Part shown: piece after piece, positions 33,733 through 42,425 of the stretch
Numbering within the stretch: the stretch's first letter is position 1
Layout of the letters: each line of letters starts with the position of its first letter
Assembly (NCBI RefSeq): GCF_008107625.1
Contig: NZ_SDKK01000005.1
Coordinates: 1-44,201, forward strand
Reading direction: 5' to 3'
DNA length: 44,201 nucleotides
Source: Zoogloea oleivorans
GTDB taxonomy: Bacteria; Pseudomonadota; Gammaproteobacteria; Burkholderiales; Rhodocyclaceae
Notes under the pieces: generated by a model
The model's database searches: none
Told to the model about the DNA's origin: nothing
Seen by the model: the letters and a program-made list of their open reading frames with translations, nothing else
Translations under genes and position numbers: made by a program

Positions 33733-34572
33733 ATGCGCCTTTCGCGTCTCTGCTGTGCCTTCCTGATCCTCGCTCCGCTGCTGGCCGCGCCCGCCGTGGC
33801 GGCTACCGACAAGCCTCTGTGGGAGGTCGGTGCCGGCGTCGGTGTCCTCAGCCTGCCGGCCTGGCGCGGTGCCGACGAGACGCGCAACTACGTCTTGCCG
33901 GTGCCTTACTTCACCTATCACGGCCGTTTCCTGCGGGCCGACCGGCACGGTGTTCGCGGGGTGCTGTTCGACAGCGACCGGATCGATCTGGGCATCAGCC
34001 TGGCGGCCTCCCCGCCGGTGGGCAGCGATCGCAGCGGTGCGCGGTCCGGCATGCCGGACCTCGACGCCACCGCCGAGATCGGTCCGCAGCTCGACCTCAC
34101 CCTGTGGCGTAGCGACAGCCACGCGCGTTCCCTCAAGCTGATCCTGCCCCTGCGCAGCGCCTTCACCCTGAGCGGCCCGCCGCGCCAGGAGGGCTGGGTG
34201 TTCTCGCCGGCCCTCAACCTGGACATCACCGACATGGCCGCGCTGCCCGGCTGGAACCTCGGCCTGCGCAGCGGCCCGCTGTTTGCCAGCCGGCGCCAGC
34301 ACGCCTATTTTTATGAAGTGACACCGGCCCATGCCACGCCTGCCCGCCCCGCCTATGCGGCGGACGGCGGCTACAGCGGCAGCCAGTTCCTGGTGTCCCT
34401 GTCGAAGCGCTATCCCGGCTACTGGGTCGGTGGCTACGCGCGCTACGACGCCCTGCAGGGCGCCGCCTTCGAGAACAGCCCGCTGGTGTCGCGCAGCCAT
34501 TACCTGGCTGCCGGGGTGGCGGTGGCGTGGGTTTTCGGTGAATCGAGTCAGCGTGTGACGGTCGATGACTAG
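33733..34572 (+). CDS. MipA/OmpV-family outer-membrane protein
   Basis: The 279-residue precursor has a Sec signal peptide (MRLSRLCCAFLILAPLLAAP, cut near AVA at residue 22) and a beta-barrel body with alternating aromatic/Gly strands typical of MipA/OmpV: VGAGVGVLSLPAWRGADETRNYVLPVPYF at about 31-59, and a terminal strand HYLAAGVAVAWVF. Members occur in the outer membrane; some interact with lytic enzymes, but the role in this operon is unknown. A transport or scaffold function for the pigment is possible. It starts seven bases after the chorismatase stop. Confidence 0.85.
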   Translation: MRLSRLCCAFLILAPLLAAPAVAATDKPLWEVGAGVGVLSLPAWRGADETRNYVLPVPYFTYHGRFLRADRHGVRGVLFDSDRIDLGISLAASPPVGSDRSGARSGMPDLDATAEIGPQLDLTLWRSDSHARSLKLILPLRSAFTLSGPPRQEGWVFSPALNLDITDMAALPGWNLGLRSGPLFASRRQHAYFYEVTPAHATPARPAYAADGGYSGSQFLVSLSKRYPGYWVGGYARYDALQGAAFENSPLVSRSHYLAAGVAVAWVFGESSQRVTVDD

Positions 34573-35371
34573 CCTTGTGTCGCGCCTGGGGCGCGCGGTG
34601 TGGACCGCCTACGAATACGTCGCCATGGTGCTGGGGCTCGGTGCGCTGGCCCTGCTGTGCCTGGGCTGGCTGCCCTGGGCGCTGCTGGGTGCCGTGTTGC
34701 CGCCGCGGGCCGGGCGTTTTATCGGGCGCGTGGCGATCATGGTCGGTTTCCGCCTGTACCTGCACTTCCTGACCCTTTTCTGCGCCTGTCGCTTCGACCT
34801 CTCGGCGCTGGACTCCCTGCGTCGCGACCAGCCCCTGATCCTGGTTGCCAACCACCCCTCGCTGCTCGATGTGGTGATGATCGTTTCCCGCCTGCCCAAC
34901 GCGGTCTGCGTGATGAAGGCGTCGCTGATGGACAACATCCTCCTCGGGGCGGCGGCCCGGCTGGCCCGCTACATCCGCAACGACGCGCCGGTGAGCATGG
35001 TCCGGCGGGCCCGCGCCGCACTGCAGCAGGGGGCGCACCTGGTGATCTTTCCGGAAGGCTCGCGCACGCTGCATTTTCCGGTCGATGCGTGCACCAACGC
35101 CGCCGGCCTGATTGCCAGCAACGCCCGGGTGCCCCTGCAGGCGCTGATCATCGAATTCAGCTCGCCCTACCTGGGCAAGGCCTGGCCCCTGTTTCGCAAG
35201 CCGGAACTGCCGCTGCGCTTCCGCATTCGCCTGGGGCGCCGTTTCGAGGCCCCGGCCCATATCCGCAACTTCACCGGGGAGCTGGAGGACTACTTCCGTC
35301 GGGAGATGTCCACCAGCGCCGACGGCCCGGCGCCCCCCGGCAACCCAAACTGCGAAAGCGCAGCATCATGA
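34565..35371 (+). CDS. 1-acyl-glycerol-phosphate-type acyltransferase (PlsC family)
   Basis: The 268-residue protein has one or two N-terminal membrane segments (about 18-62) and the PlsC-type acyltransferase motifs: NHPSLLD at 96-102 (catalytic H-x4-D, His97 and Asp102) and FPEGSRT at 162-168. In the aryl-polyene context such enzymes are thought to attach the polyene to a lipid or glycolipid anchor; this is inference. The ATG overlaps the previous stop by 8 bases, and the next gene overlaps its stop as ATGA. Confidence 0.9.
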   Translation: MTSLVSRLGRAVWTAYEYVAMVLGLGALALLCLGWLPWALLGAVLPPRAGRFIGRVAIMVGFRLYLHFLTLFCACRFDLSALDSLRRDQPLILVANHPSLLDVVMIVSRLPNAVCVMKASLMDNILLGAAARLARYIRNDAPVSMVRRARAALQQGAHLVIFPEGSRTLHFPVDACTNAAGLIASNARVPLQALIIEFSSPYLGKAWPLFRKPELPLRFRIRLGRRFEAPAHIRNFTGELEDYFRREMSTSADGPAPPGNPNCESAAS

Positions 35372-36126
35372 TCAAGGCATCCACCACCCATCTGGTCCTG
35401 ATTCCCAGCTACAACCCCGGCCCCAAGGTGGACGAAACCGTGCGCGAAGCCCGCCGTTACTGGAACCCTGTGTGGCTCGTGGTGGACGGCAGCACCGACG
35501 GCAGCCCGGCACGCCTGCAGGCCATGGCCGCGGCCGACCCGGGCATCCGGGTGATCGTGCTGCCGGAAAACCAGGGCAAGGGCGCCGCCGTGCTCGAAGG
35601 CCTGCGCGCCGCCGCCGCGGCAGGCTTCACCCATGTGCTGACGATGGATTCGGACGGCCAGCACCCGGCCCCGTGCATCCCCGAGTTCATGGCTGTATCG
35701 GCCCGCAACCCGGGCTGCATGGTGCTCGGCAAACCGGTTTTCGATGCCGCCGCGCCGGCCTTGCGGGTGAAGGGCCGGGAGGTGTCCAACTGGTGGGCCA
35801 ACCTGGAAACCCTGTGGATGGGCATCGGCGATTCCCTGTTCGGTTTTCGCGTCTATCCGGTGGCCCCGCTGGAAAGGATCATGAGCCGCCAGCGCTGGAT
35901 GCGCCGTTTCGACTTCGACCCGGAAGCCGTGGTGCGCCTGGCCTGGGCCGGCGTGCGGCCGATCAACCTGCCGGCCCCGGTGCGTTACTTCAGGGCCGAC
36001 GAAGGCGGCGTGTCCCACTTCCGCTACTTCCGCGACAACAAGCTGCTGACCTGGATGCACACCCGGCTGGTCATCGGCTTCATCCTGCGACTGCCGGGGC
36101 TGGTGGTGAGGAAGCTGCGGGGGTAG
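35368..36126 (+). CDS. Family 2 glycosyltransferase
   Basis: This 252-residue GT-A enzyme has no membrane segment except perhaps a weak C-terminal one (LVIGFILRLPGLVVRKLRG). VLIPSYNPG at 10-18, DGSTDGS at 40-46, ENQGKGAAVLEGL at 67-79 and the nucleotide/metal-binding MDSDGQHP at 93-100 are typical of family 2 (DxD-type). It probably adds a sugar to the polyene head group or a lipid carrier. It starts on the preceding stop (ATGA overlap) and is the last gene of the plus-strand operon. Similar short glycosyltransferases are standard in xanthomonadin-like clusters. Confidence 0.9.
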   Translation: MIKASTTHLVLIPSYNPGPKVDETVREARRYWNPVWLVVDGSTDGSPARLQAMAAADPGIRVIVLPENQGKGAAVLEGLRAAAAAGFTHVLTMDSDGQHPAPCIPEFMAVSARNPGCMVLGKPVFDAAAPALRVKGREVSNWWANLETLWMGIGDSLFGFRVYPVAPLERIMSRQRWMRRFDFDPEAVVRLAWAGVRPINLPAPVRYFRADEGGVSHFRYFRDNKLLTWMHTRLVIGFILRLPGLVVRKLRG

Positions 36127-36411
36127 AGGGATGCCGCCGCAGCCTTCTTCGGATGTCCGTCGTCCTTCTTTCCATGCCGATCATGGATTTAATATCCCCG
36201 GAGAGGGATTAAATAATCCGGGAGGGGAATAAAAGGATGAATTTCGATATTTAATCCATCCCCGCCGATGATTTATCTCCACCCCGGATGGATAAATTAT
36301 CGACGGAGACTGAAAGATCAATGGCGGGCGTGGAAAATTCGATGCCTGGCGGGGATGTTTTGATGGTCAGGGATATTTAATCGATGGCGGCGGATATTGA
36401 TTCCGCCATGC
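36127..36411. repeat. AT-rich palindrome array between converging operons
   Basis: Short palindromes of type GGATTTAATATCC are clustered at about 36180-36400: GGATTTAATATCC (36185), GGATTAAATAATCC (36207), GATATTTAATCCATCC (36246), GGATGGATAAATTATCG (36286) and GGATATTTAATCGATGG (36371), with GGATATTGATTCC at 36391. This AT-rich block is at odds with the GC-rich genes on both sides. No gene is supported. It could be terminator-like structures for both operons, protein binding sites or a small repeat family. Confidence 0.6.
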
Positions 36412-37707
36412 CTAGCGCTGCCCGGGCACCAGGTGGCCCATCTTCGGCAGCCAGCGCCGCAGCCCCGGCGTTGTCACCACGGTGCTGACAATCGCCATCA
36501 GGACCAGCATCGTGAACACGTGCTGGGAGATCACCCCCAGGTCGTAGCCGACGTTGATGACGATCAGTTCCATCAGCGCGCGGGTGTTCATCATGATGCC
36601 GAGCACGCTGGCTTCGGCGTGCTTGAGCCCGCAGCTGCGCGCCGCCAGGTAGGTGCCGCCGAACTTGCCGATGCTGGCGAGCACGGTGACGAGGAGGCAC
36701 CAGCCCCACAGGGCCGGGGTGTCGAGGCCGCCGATGTTGGTGCGCAGGCCGGTGTAGGTGAAGAAGATCGGCAGGAAGAAGACCATCACGAAGTGGCCGA
36801 TGCGTTCCTTCCAGGCCTCCACCAGTTCGGGTTCGTCGTGCACCAGCACGCCCATCACAAAACCGCCAAAGATGGCGAAGATGCCCAGTTTGTAGGTGGT
36901 CATCGCGCACACGAAGATGGCTGCCAGCAGGATGCCCATCAGGTGTGGCGAGAGGTGCCCGTGGTGGCGGGTGCGGCGTACCGCCTGCTTGGCCAGCGGG
37001 CGCACCACGAACCAGCAGACCCCCATGAACAGCCCCACCAGGGCGACCTTGCCGGCAAAGGCGGTGGCGTCGAAATTGGACAGGGTGAGGGTGGTGACAA
37101 GCGCCAGGAGCAGCCAGCCGACCACGTCGTTGATGGCGGCGGCGCTGATGGCGATGACGCCGATGGGGTGCCGGGTCAGTTGGAACTCGATCATGATCCG
37201 CCCGAGGATGGGCAGGGCGGTGATCGAGAAGGCGGTGGCGATGAACAGTCCGGAGCCGAACTGGTCGGCATGCGGCGAGAGTTCCGGCGCCGACAGGTAG
37301 CCGAATGACAGCCCGAGGGCGAAGGGCAGGGCCAGGCCGGCGATGGCCACGCGGGTCACCGCCTGGCGGTTTTCCCGCTCGCGCAGGTGGGAGAAGTCGA
37401 ACTCGATGCCAATCTGGAACATCAGCAGGATCAGGCCGATCTGGGACAGCACCTGCATGGGTTCCGCCGGCGCCGAGCGGAATACGTAGTCGAACACGTC
37501 CGGGGCCAGCAGGCCGAACAGGGACGGCCCGAGGAGGATGCCGACGATGATCTCGCCGACCGCCGGCGATTGCCCCAGGCGCTTGGCCAGCTCGCCTCCG
37601 AGGCGCGCGGCCAGCACGATCACGGTGAGCTGGAGCAGGGTGAAGAACAGGACGGCTTCGGCCTTGTGCACCGAGACGGCGCTGACCAGGTGGTTGGTGG
37701 TACTCAC
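36412..37707 (-). CDS. CPA2-family cation:proton antiporter
   Basis: The 431-residue integral membrane protein has about 12-13 segments. LGQSPAVGEIIVGILLGPSLFG at about 45-66, GLILLMFQIGIEFDFSHLRE (about 90-109) and AISAAAINDVVGWLLLALV (about 187-205) match KefB/CPA2 transporters, with the conserved IND...GW motif. It has no C-terminal TrkA-N domain, so it is not a glutathione-gated KefB/C. Its start lies four bases after the fabG-like gene stop, so it is expressed with the aryl-polyene operon. Ion exchange or pH homeostasis, or energising an exporter, are possible roles. Confidence 0.9.
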   Translation of the reverse strand: MSTTNHLVSAVSVHKAEAVLFFTLLQLTVIVLAARLGGELAKRLGQSPAVGEIIVGILLGPSLFGLLAPDVFDYVFRSAPAEPMQVLSQIGLILLMFQIGIEFDFSHLRERENRQAVTRVAIAGLALPFALGLSFGYLSAPELSPHADQFGSGLFIATAFSITALPILGRIMIEFQLTRHPIGVIAISAAAINDVVGWLLLALVTTLTLSNFDATAFAGKVALVGLFMGVCWFVVRPLAKQAVRRTRHHGHLSPHLMGILLAAIFVCAMTTYKLGIFAIFGGFVMGVLVHDEPELVEAWKERIGHFVMVFFLPIFFTYTGLRTNIGGLDTPALWGWCLLVTVLASIGKFGGTYLAARSCGLKHAEASVLGIMMNTRALMELIVINVGYDLGVISQHVFTMLVLMAIVSTVVTTPGLRRWLPKMGHLVPGQR

Positions 37708-37711
37708 CGGC

Positions 37712-38431
37712 TCAGATCATGCCGCCGTTGACCGAGATGACCTGACCCGTGATGTAGGTGGCTCGCCCGGAGGCCAGGAAGGACACCAGGTCGGCGACTT
37801 CTTCGGGTTTGCCGGCGCGCTTCATCGGCACGATGCGGTCGATGGCGGCCTGATCGAAACTGCCCTCGATCATGTCGGTGGCGATGATGCCCGGGGCTAC
37901 CGCATTGACGGTGATGCCGCGGCTGGCCAGTTCGAGGGCCAGCGATTTGGTGGCCGCATGCAGGGCGCCCTTGGCGGCGGCGTAATTGACCTGCCCGCGG
38001 TTGCCGACCAGGCCGGCCACCGAGGTGATGGTGATGATGCGCCCCCAGCGGCCGCGGATCATCGGCATGGTCAGGGGCTGGGTGACGTTGTAGAAGCCGT
38101 TGAGGTTCACGTCCATGACCTGCTGCCACTTGTCCGGCCCCATGCCCGGAAAGACAGCGTCGGCGTGCACGCCGGCGTTGTTGACCAGGATGTGCACCGG
38201 GCCGCCGGCGAGGATGGCGTCCAGCGCCGCGCCGGTGGCGGCGGCATCGGTGATGTCGAAGGTCACGGCTTCGGCGGCGCCGCCGGCGGCGCGGATGTCG
38301 GCAACGACCGCGGCGGCCTTGTCCGGGTTGCGGTTGGCGTGCACCAGCACGTGATGGCCGTCGGCGGCGAGCTGACGGGCGATGGCGGCGCCGATGCCGC
38401 CGCTGGCCCCGGTGACGAGGGCGCGCCTCAT
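37712..38431 (-). CDS. 3-oxoacyl-ACP reductase (FabG-like)
   Basis: This 239-residue short-chain dehydrogenase reduces beta-ketoacyl-ACP with NADPH in each polyene elongation round. The N-terminal VTGASGGIGAA nucleotide motif (about 6-16), NNAGVHAD near 87, the catalytic Tyr-Lys pair in NYAAAKGAL (about 151-159) with Ser in TSVAG, and the C-terminal ITGQVISVNGGMI are all present. The start at 38431 overlaps the dehydratase stop. It precedes the CPA2 gene. Confidence 0.95.
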   Translation of the reverse strand: MRRALVTGASGGIGAAIARQLAADGHHVLVHANRNPDKAAAVVADIRAAGGAAEAVTFDITDAAATGAALDAILAGGPVHILVNNAGVHADAVFPGMGPDKWQQVMDVNLNGFYNVTQPLTMPMIRGRWGRIITITSVAGLVGNRGQVNYAAAKGALHAATKSLALELASRGITVNAVAPGIIATDMIEGSFDQAAIDRIVPMKRAGKPEEVADLVSFLASGRATYITGQVISVNGGMI

Positions 38432-38865
38432 GCCAGCGCCCCGGCGTCGAGGATCACCGCGGCGCGGCCGTCGAGCAGCGGCTGCCCGGCGGCGGATACC
38501 GCGAAGCGGTAGAGCACCTGGTTGGCATCGCCGGACAGGCGTTCGGCCTCGACCAGCAGGTCGGCGGGCTGATCGTCCAGGCGCAGGGTGTGGAAGTTGA
38601 CGCTGCGCACGCTGGCCAGGTAGCCCTGGCGGGGCGGCTGGCCGTCGTCGGCGAGCAGGCCGCCATGCAGGGCCATGGCCTGGGCGGCGTACTCGATGCC
38701 GGCGGCAATGCCGAGGCGTTCGGCGTCGCGCAGCGGGTTGTCGGCGCGGCGATGGCTGCTGGCGGTGCACTGGATGGTCGAGGCGTTCCAGTCGCGCACC
38801 GTGTCGAGCAGGCACATGTCGCCCTGGTGGGGAATGCGGGCGGCAATGGCGGTGCGGTCTAGCAT
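38428..38865 (-). CDS. FabZ/ApeP-like hot-dog beta-hydroxyacyl-ACP dehydratase
   Basis: The 145-residue hot-dog fold protein has RIPHQGDMCLLD at about 10-21, the FabZ-like motif with its conserved His, and GIEYAAQAMALHGGL at about 56-70 on the central helix with the acidic catalytic residue. It lacks a typical FabA motif. It should dehydrate beta-hydroxyacyl intermediates to trans-enoyl units in the polyene, with no enoyl reductase to remove the double bonds. Overlaps with neighbours on both sides (7 bases and 4 bases) indicate a tightly coupled operon. Confidence 0.9.
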   Translation of the reverse strand: MLDRTAIAARIPHQGDMCLLDTVRDWNASTIQCTASSHRRADNPLRDAERLGIAAGIEYAAQAMALHGGLLADDGQPPRQGYLASVRSVNFHTLRLDDQPADLLVEAERLSGDANQVLYRFAVSAAGQPLLDGRAAVILDAGALA

Positions 38866-39665
38866 GGGTCGAGGCTTACGCTGAGGCTGAGGGGGGCGAG
38901 GTATTCCAGCGCGACGCAGCCGGGGCCGCCAGCGGCCAGCAGGCCGAGCAGGGGCAGGCCGCGCAGGGCCGGAATGGCCGTGCGCAGGGTGTCGAGGGTC
39001 GGCTCGGCGAGGGGGTCGGGCGGGGTGTCGGTCAGTGCGATGGCGATGCGCGCGAGGCTGCGCGGTGTCTGCACCGGGCTGAGGACGAGGCCGATGCCGG
39101 CGGCGTCGGGAATCGGCCGGACGGCGAACAGGGGCTCGGGGTATTCCGCGTCGTAGGCCACCAGCAGGGTCGGTGTCTGGCTGGTGATGGCCTGCACCAG
39201 GGCTTCGAGCAGGCCGGCCGAAAAGCTGCCGTCGTAGGCGCACAGGGACTGGCTGGCGCACATGGCGCCGGTGGCGATGCTCCAGTAGCCGGCCGGGGTG
39301 TTGTGCAGGGAGTTGTGGAAGCGCGTCGGCGAGACCCGGTGGTCATCGGAGGCCAGGGTTTCGCACAGGGCGTGGCAGTTGTGGCCGTCGGCGGTGGAGG
39401 CGGAGAAGATCGCCGGCACGGTGGTGGCCTCGATGCCGGCATGTTCCAGCGCGGCAAGGCCGCTGGCCAGGGCCACGCGCACCACCCGGCTGGCCCGGCG
39501 GCGTTCGGCGGGGGGCAGCAGCAGCGGGGCGGGGAGCACGCTGGGGGCATTTTGAAAGGGCGCGCGGCCGGTCAGGACGGCTGCGCCGGCGGCCCAGTCG
39601 GGCATGCCGGGGGCGATCAGGCCGACGCCTTCGATCCATGCGGAGAGACTGTGCGGGGCGCTCAT
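38859..39665 (-). CDS. Beta-ketoacyl synthase chain-length-factor-like protein
   Basis: The 268-residue protein is shorter than a full ketosynthase (about 400). Its N terminus (LSAWIEGVGLIAPGMPDWAAG) and the central ATGAMCASQSLCAYDGSFSAG match the ketoacyl-synthase-like family found beside aryl-polyene ketosynthases. The typical CSS/active-site Cys context of a working ketosynthase (TACSSS) is not seen here, so it probably acts as the partner subunit that sets polyene length in a heterodimer with the next gene. It overlaps both neighbours by 4-7 bases. Confidence 0.88.
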   Translation of the reverse strand: MSAPHSLSAWIEGVGLIAPGMPDWAAGAAVLTGRAPFQNAPSVLPAPLLLPPAERRRASRVVRVALASGLAALEHAGIEATTVPAIFSASTADGHNCHALCETLASDDHRVSPTRFHNSLHNTPAGYWSIATGAMCASQSLCAYDGSFSAGLLEALVQAITSQTPTLLVAYDAEYPEPLFAVRPIPDAAGIGLVLSPVQTPRSLARIAIALTDTPPDPLAEPTLDTLRTAIPALRGLPLLGLLAAGGPGCVALEYLAPLSLSVSLDPC

Positions 39666-40855
39666 CCGGCTCTCCCGAACACCAGGCTGCAGTTGCTGCC
39701 GCCGAAACCGAAGGAGTTGCTCATGGCGTGGCGGAGGGGGGCCTCGCGGGTGCTCAGCAGGTAGTCGATGGGAATGCCCGGATCGAGCGTGCGGGTATTG
39801 ACGCTGCCGGGCAGGAAGCCCTCGGCGAGGGCCAGGGCGCAGACGCTGGCTTCGAGTGCGCCGGCAGCGCCGAGGGTGTGGCCGGTGATGCCCTTGGTGG
39901 AGCTGCCCGGTACCCGGGTGCCGAACAGTGCCGCGACGGCGCAGCCCTCGGCGGCGTCGTTGTTGGGCGTGGCGGTGCCGTGGAGGTTGATGTAGTCGAT
40001 GTCATCCGCGGTGAGGCCGGCATCGGCCAGTGCGGCTTCCATGGCCTGGCGGGCGCCGCGCCCTTCCGGGTGGGGCGAGGACATGTGGTAGGCGTCGCTG
40101 GATTCGCCGCAGCCCAGGAGCAGTACCGCGTCGGCGTCGAGGCTGGCGGGCGGGCGTTCGAGGAGGGCGAAGGCGGCGGCTTCGCCGATGGAGATGCCCT
40201 TGCGGGCTGCGTCGTAGGGGCGGCAGGGCTCCGGGGAGGTCAGTTCCAGCGAGGCGAAGCCGTGCAGGGTGGTCAGGCACAGGCTGTCGACGCCGCCGAC
40301 GATGGCCGCGTCGATGAGGCCGGCGTGGATCATGCGGGCCGCCGCGGCATGGACCTTGGCCGACGAGGAGCAGGCGGTGGACACCACGCCGGCCGGCCCT
40401 TCCAGGCCGAACCAGTCGCGCACGAAGGCGGCCAGGGAATAGGTGTTGTGGGTGCCCCGATAGATGAAACTGGCCGGCAGTGCGCCGCTGAGCGGATCCC
40501 GCTGGCGATAGGCGGTTTCGGTGGCGAGGATGCCGGAGGTGCTGGTGCCGAGGATCACGCCGACGCGTCTGACGCCGTGGCGGGCGATGGCGGCCCGCAC
40601 GGTCGCGTCGAAGCCGTCGCTTTCCAGGCCGCGGCGGGCCAGGCGGTTGTTGCGACAGTCGTAGTCGGCCAGGGCTGCCGGCAGCGCCGTGCCGTCGAGG
40701 CCGGCGACTTCACCGATCCAGGTGTCGAGGGCAACGCCGTCGAAGCGGCAGGGCGTCAGGCCGCCGGTACCGGTGCGCAGGGCGGCCCGAAGGGGAGCCA
40801 GCCCGTCGCCGACGCAGGTGACCACGGTATGGCGGGCGAGGTGCAGTGGTGTCAC
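39662..40855 (-). CDS. FabF-type beta-ketoacyl-ACP synthase
   Basis: The 397-residue ketosynthase starts at a GTG at 40855. The active-site cysteine is Cys162 in STACSSSAKV; the two catalytic histidines lie in NLHGTATPNNDAAEG and KGITGHTLGAAGALE, and the C-terminal NSFGFGGSNCSLVFG is also present. It should condense malonyl-ACP with the growing polyene chain together with the chain-length factor encoded next. The methyltransferase gene upstream is separated by 73 bases without an obvious terminator. Confidence 0.95.
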   Translation of the reverse strand: MTPLHLARHTVVTCVGDGLAPLRAALRTGTGGLTPCRFDGVALDTWIGEVAGLDGTALPAALADYDCRNNRLARRGLESDGFDATVRAAIARHGVRRVGVILGTSTSGILATETAYRQRDPLSGALPASFIYRGTHNTYSLAAFVRDWFGLEGPAGVVSTACSSSAKVHAAAARMIHAGLIDAAIVGGVDSLCLTTLHGFASLELTSPEPCRPYDAARKGISIGEAAAFALLERPPASLDADAVLLLGCGESSDAYHMSSPHPEGRGARQAMEAALADAGLTADDIDYINLHGTATPNNDAAEGCAVAALFGTRVPGSSTKGITGHTLGAAGALEASVCALALAEGFLPGSVNTRTLDPGIPIDYLLSTREAPLRHAMSNSFGFGGSNCSLVFGRAG

Positions 40856-40928
40856 GGTTCGAGGTGCAGAAAGAGTGGCGCGAGTTTAGCAGAGCGGCCC
40901 CTCCCTCATGGCACGGGGACGAGTGCGC

Positions 40929-41645
40929 TCAGGCCACTTGGGCGAGGATCAGGGTGTTGGCGAAACCGGCGCTGCCCATGGGGCGGGTTTCGGTGCGGAA
41001 ACCGATGTTCTGCAGCAGGGTCAGCCAGGCGTCGAGGGGGCGCCCGTGGAGTCGCGGGAAACGCCCGCAATGGGCAAGGACCACCAGGCTGTCGGTCAGG
41101 CGGGAGAGCCGGTAGGGCAGGCCGGCCGCGGCATCGCCGACCCGCAGGAGCAGGCGTCCGTCGCTGCCGAGGCTGTCGCGGATGCGGCGCAGCAGGGCTT
41201 CCTGCCGGTCTGCCGGAATGTAGTGGAGGACGTCGATCAGGCTGACCACGTCGGCGGCGGGCAGGGGCGCGGTGCACATGTCGCCGCTGTTCACCCGGAT
41301 GGGGGCCGGGCTGTCGGTGAAGGCGGTACGGGCGCGCCGGACGGCAGCGGCGAGGAGTTCCACGCCCTGGTAGTCGGCGAGGCGCGGGGGCGGCGGCAGG
41401 TCGGCCGGCCATTGGCCCCGGTCGTGGAGGCGGGCGGCGGCGAGGAGCCAGGCGGCGAGCAGGCCCTGGCCGCAACCGAGGTCCAGGTAGCGGCCCCGGG
41501 CGGGGAGCAGGCCGGGGTCGAGGAGAGCGGTGAAGAGCAGGTCGGCGCCGAGCTTGCCGCGGGCGAAGTGCCAGGCCCACGGGCTGGCGGAACGGTAGGG
41601 CGCGCTGGCTTCCGTGACCAGCCGTTTGTGAAATGTGGCGCTCAC
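40929..41645 (-). CDS. Class I SAM-dependent methyltransferase of the pigment cluster
   Basis: The 238-residue protein has motif I YLDLGCGQGLLAAWLL near residue 49, an acidic motif II in YQGVELLAAAV, the core VNSGDMCTAPLPAADVVSLIDVLHYI, and GRLLLRVGDA. Methyltransferases of this kind occur in aryl-polyene clusters and are proposed to methylate the aryl head group; the acceptor here is unknown. Its ATG at 41645 overlaps the deacetylase stop as ATGA. Confidence 0.87.
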   Translation of the reverse strand: MSATFHKRLVTEASAPYRSASPWAWHFARGKLGADLLFTALLDPGLLPARGRYLDLGCGQGLLAAWLLAAARLHDRGQWPADLPPPPRLADYQGVELLAAAVRRARTAFTDSPAPIRVNSGDMCTAPLPAADVVSLIDVLHYIPADRQEALLRRIRDSLGSDGRLLLRVGDAAAGLPYRLSRLTDSLVVLAHCGRFPRLHGRPLDAWLTLLQNIGFRTETRPMGSAGFANTLILAQVA

Positions 41646-42424
41646 AGTGTGACAGGGTGCAGGCCGGCGGCGTGGATGCGTGCCAGCAGGCGCGGCAGCA
41701 CGTCGAGGATCACCGCTTGGCCGGCCGGGCTGCGGGCGGCGTTGCCGTCGTGGAGGAGCAGGATGTCGCCCCCGGTCAGCCCATTGGCGAGGCGCTCGAG
41801 TACCCGTTGCGGGTCGCCGACGCGGGTGTCGTAGGCGCGGCGGGTCCAGGTGGCGAGGCGCAGCTCGAGGCGCGCCAGCACCGGGTCGAGGAAGGGATTG
41901 CGCAGGCCGGCCGGGGGGCGGAAGTAGCGCGGTGCGTGACCGGTGATCTGGGCCAGGGTGTCCTGGGCGGCGCTGATTTCCTGCGCCATGCGGCGTGGCC
42001 CGAAGGTCGAGAAGCGCTTCCAGTGGTGCTCGCTGTGGTTCTCGATGGTGTGGCCGCGGGCGATGATCTCGCGCGCCAGGGCCGGGTGGGCGGCGGCCCG
42101 GCGGCCGATGCAGAAGAAGGTGGCGCGGGCCTTGGCGGCGTCCAGTTGGTCGAGCACGCGGGGGGTGACTGCAGGGTCGGGGCCGTCGTCGATGCTCAGG
42201 ACGATCTCGCCGCGGGCGGCGGCGTCCGCCGGCAGGCGGGTGATGTTGGGGCCGAGCAGACCATTGCGGGGCAGCAGGCCGGCCAGCGTGAGTACGACGT
42301 GGTTGGCGGCCAGCGCGCCGACGGCCAGTGGCCAGTGAGCGGGGGCGAGGAGCAGGCCGGCTCCGGCCCCGGCGTGGATCACGGCACTGGCGCGCAGGAA
42401 GGGACTGGGTTGCCAGCGGGCCAT
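41642..42424 (-). CDS. NodB-type polysaccharide deacetylase
   Basis: The 260-residue protein has two N-terminal hydrophobic segments (about 10-48) and a NodB domain: VLSIDDGPDP (metal-binding Asp pair) near residue 75, ATFFCIGR, the histidine motif HTIENHSEHHWKR near 123, RYFRPPAGLRNP near 164, and ILLLHDGNA near 220. The role in this operon is unknown; it may act on an amino-sugar in the glycolipid anchor (inference). It starts one base after the transporter stop and overlaps the methyltransferase start. Confidence 0.9.
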   Translation of the reverse strand: MARWQPSPFLRASAVIHAGAGAGLLLAPAHWPLAVGALAANHVVLTLAGLLPRNGLLGPNITRLPADAAARGEIVLSIDDGPDPAVTPRVLDQLDAAKARATFFCIGRRAAAHPALAREIIARGHTIENHSEHHWKRFSTFGPRRMAQEISAAQDTLAQITGHAPRYFRPPAGLRNPFLDPVLARLELRLATWTRRAYDTRVGDPQRVLERLANGLTGGDILLLHDGNAARSPAGQAVILDVLPRLLARIHAAGLHPVTL

Positions 42425-42425
42425 G

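Noticed and set aside
36180-36400. CRISPR array in the AT-rich spacer
   Set aside because: Repeats are only ~13 bases, degenerate and irregularly spaced; no leader or cas genes.
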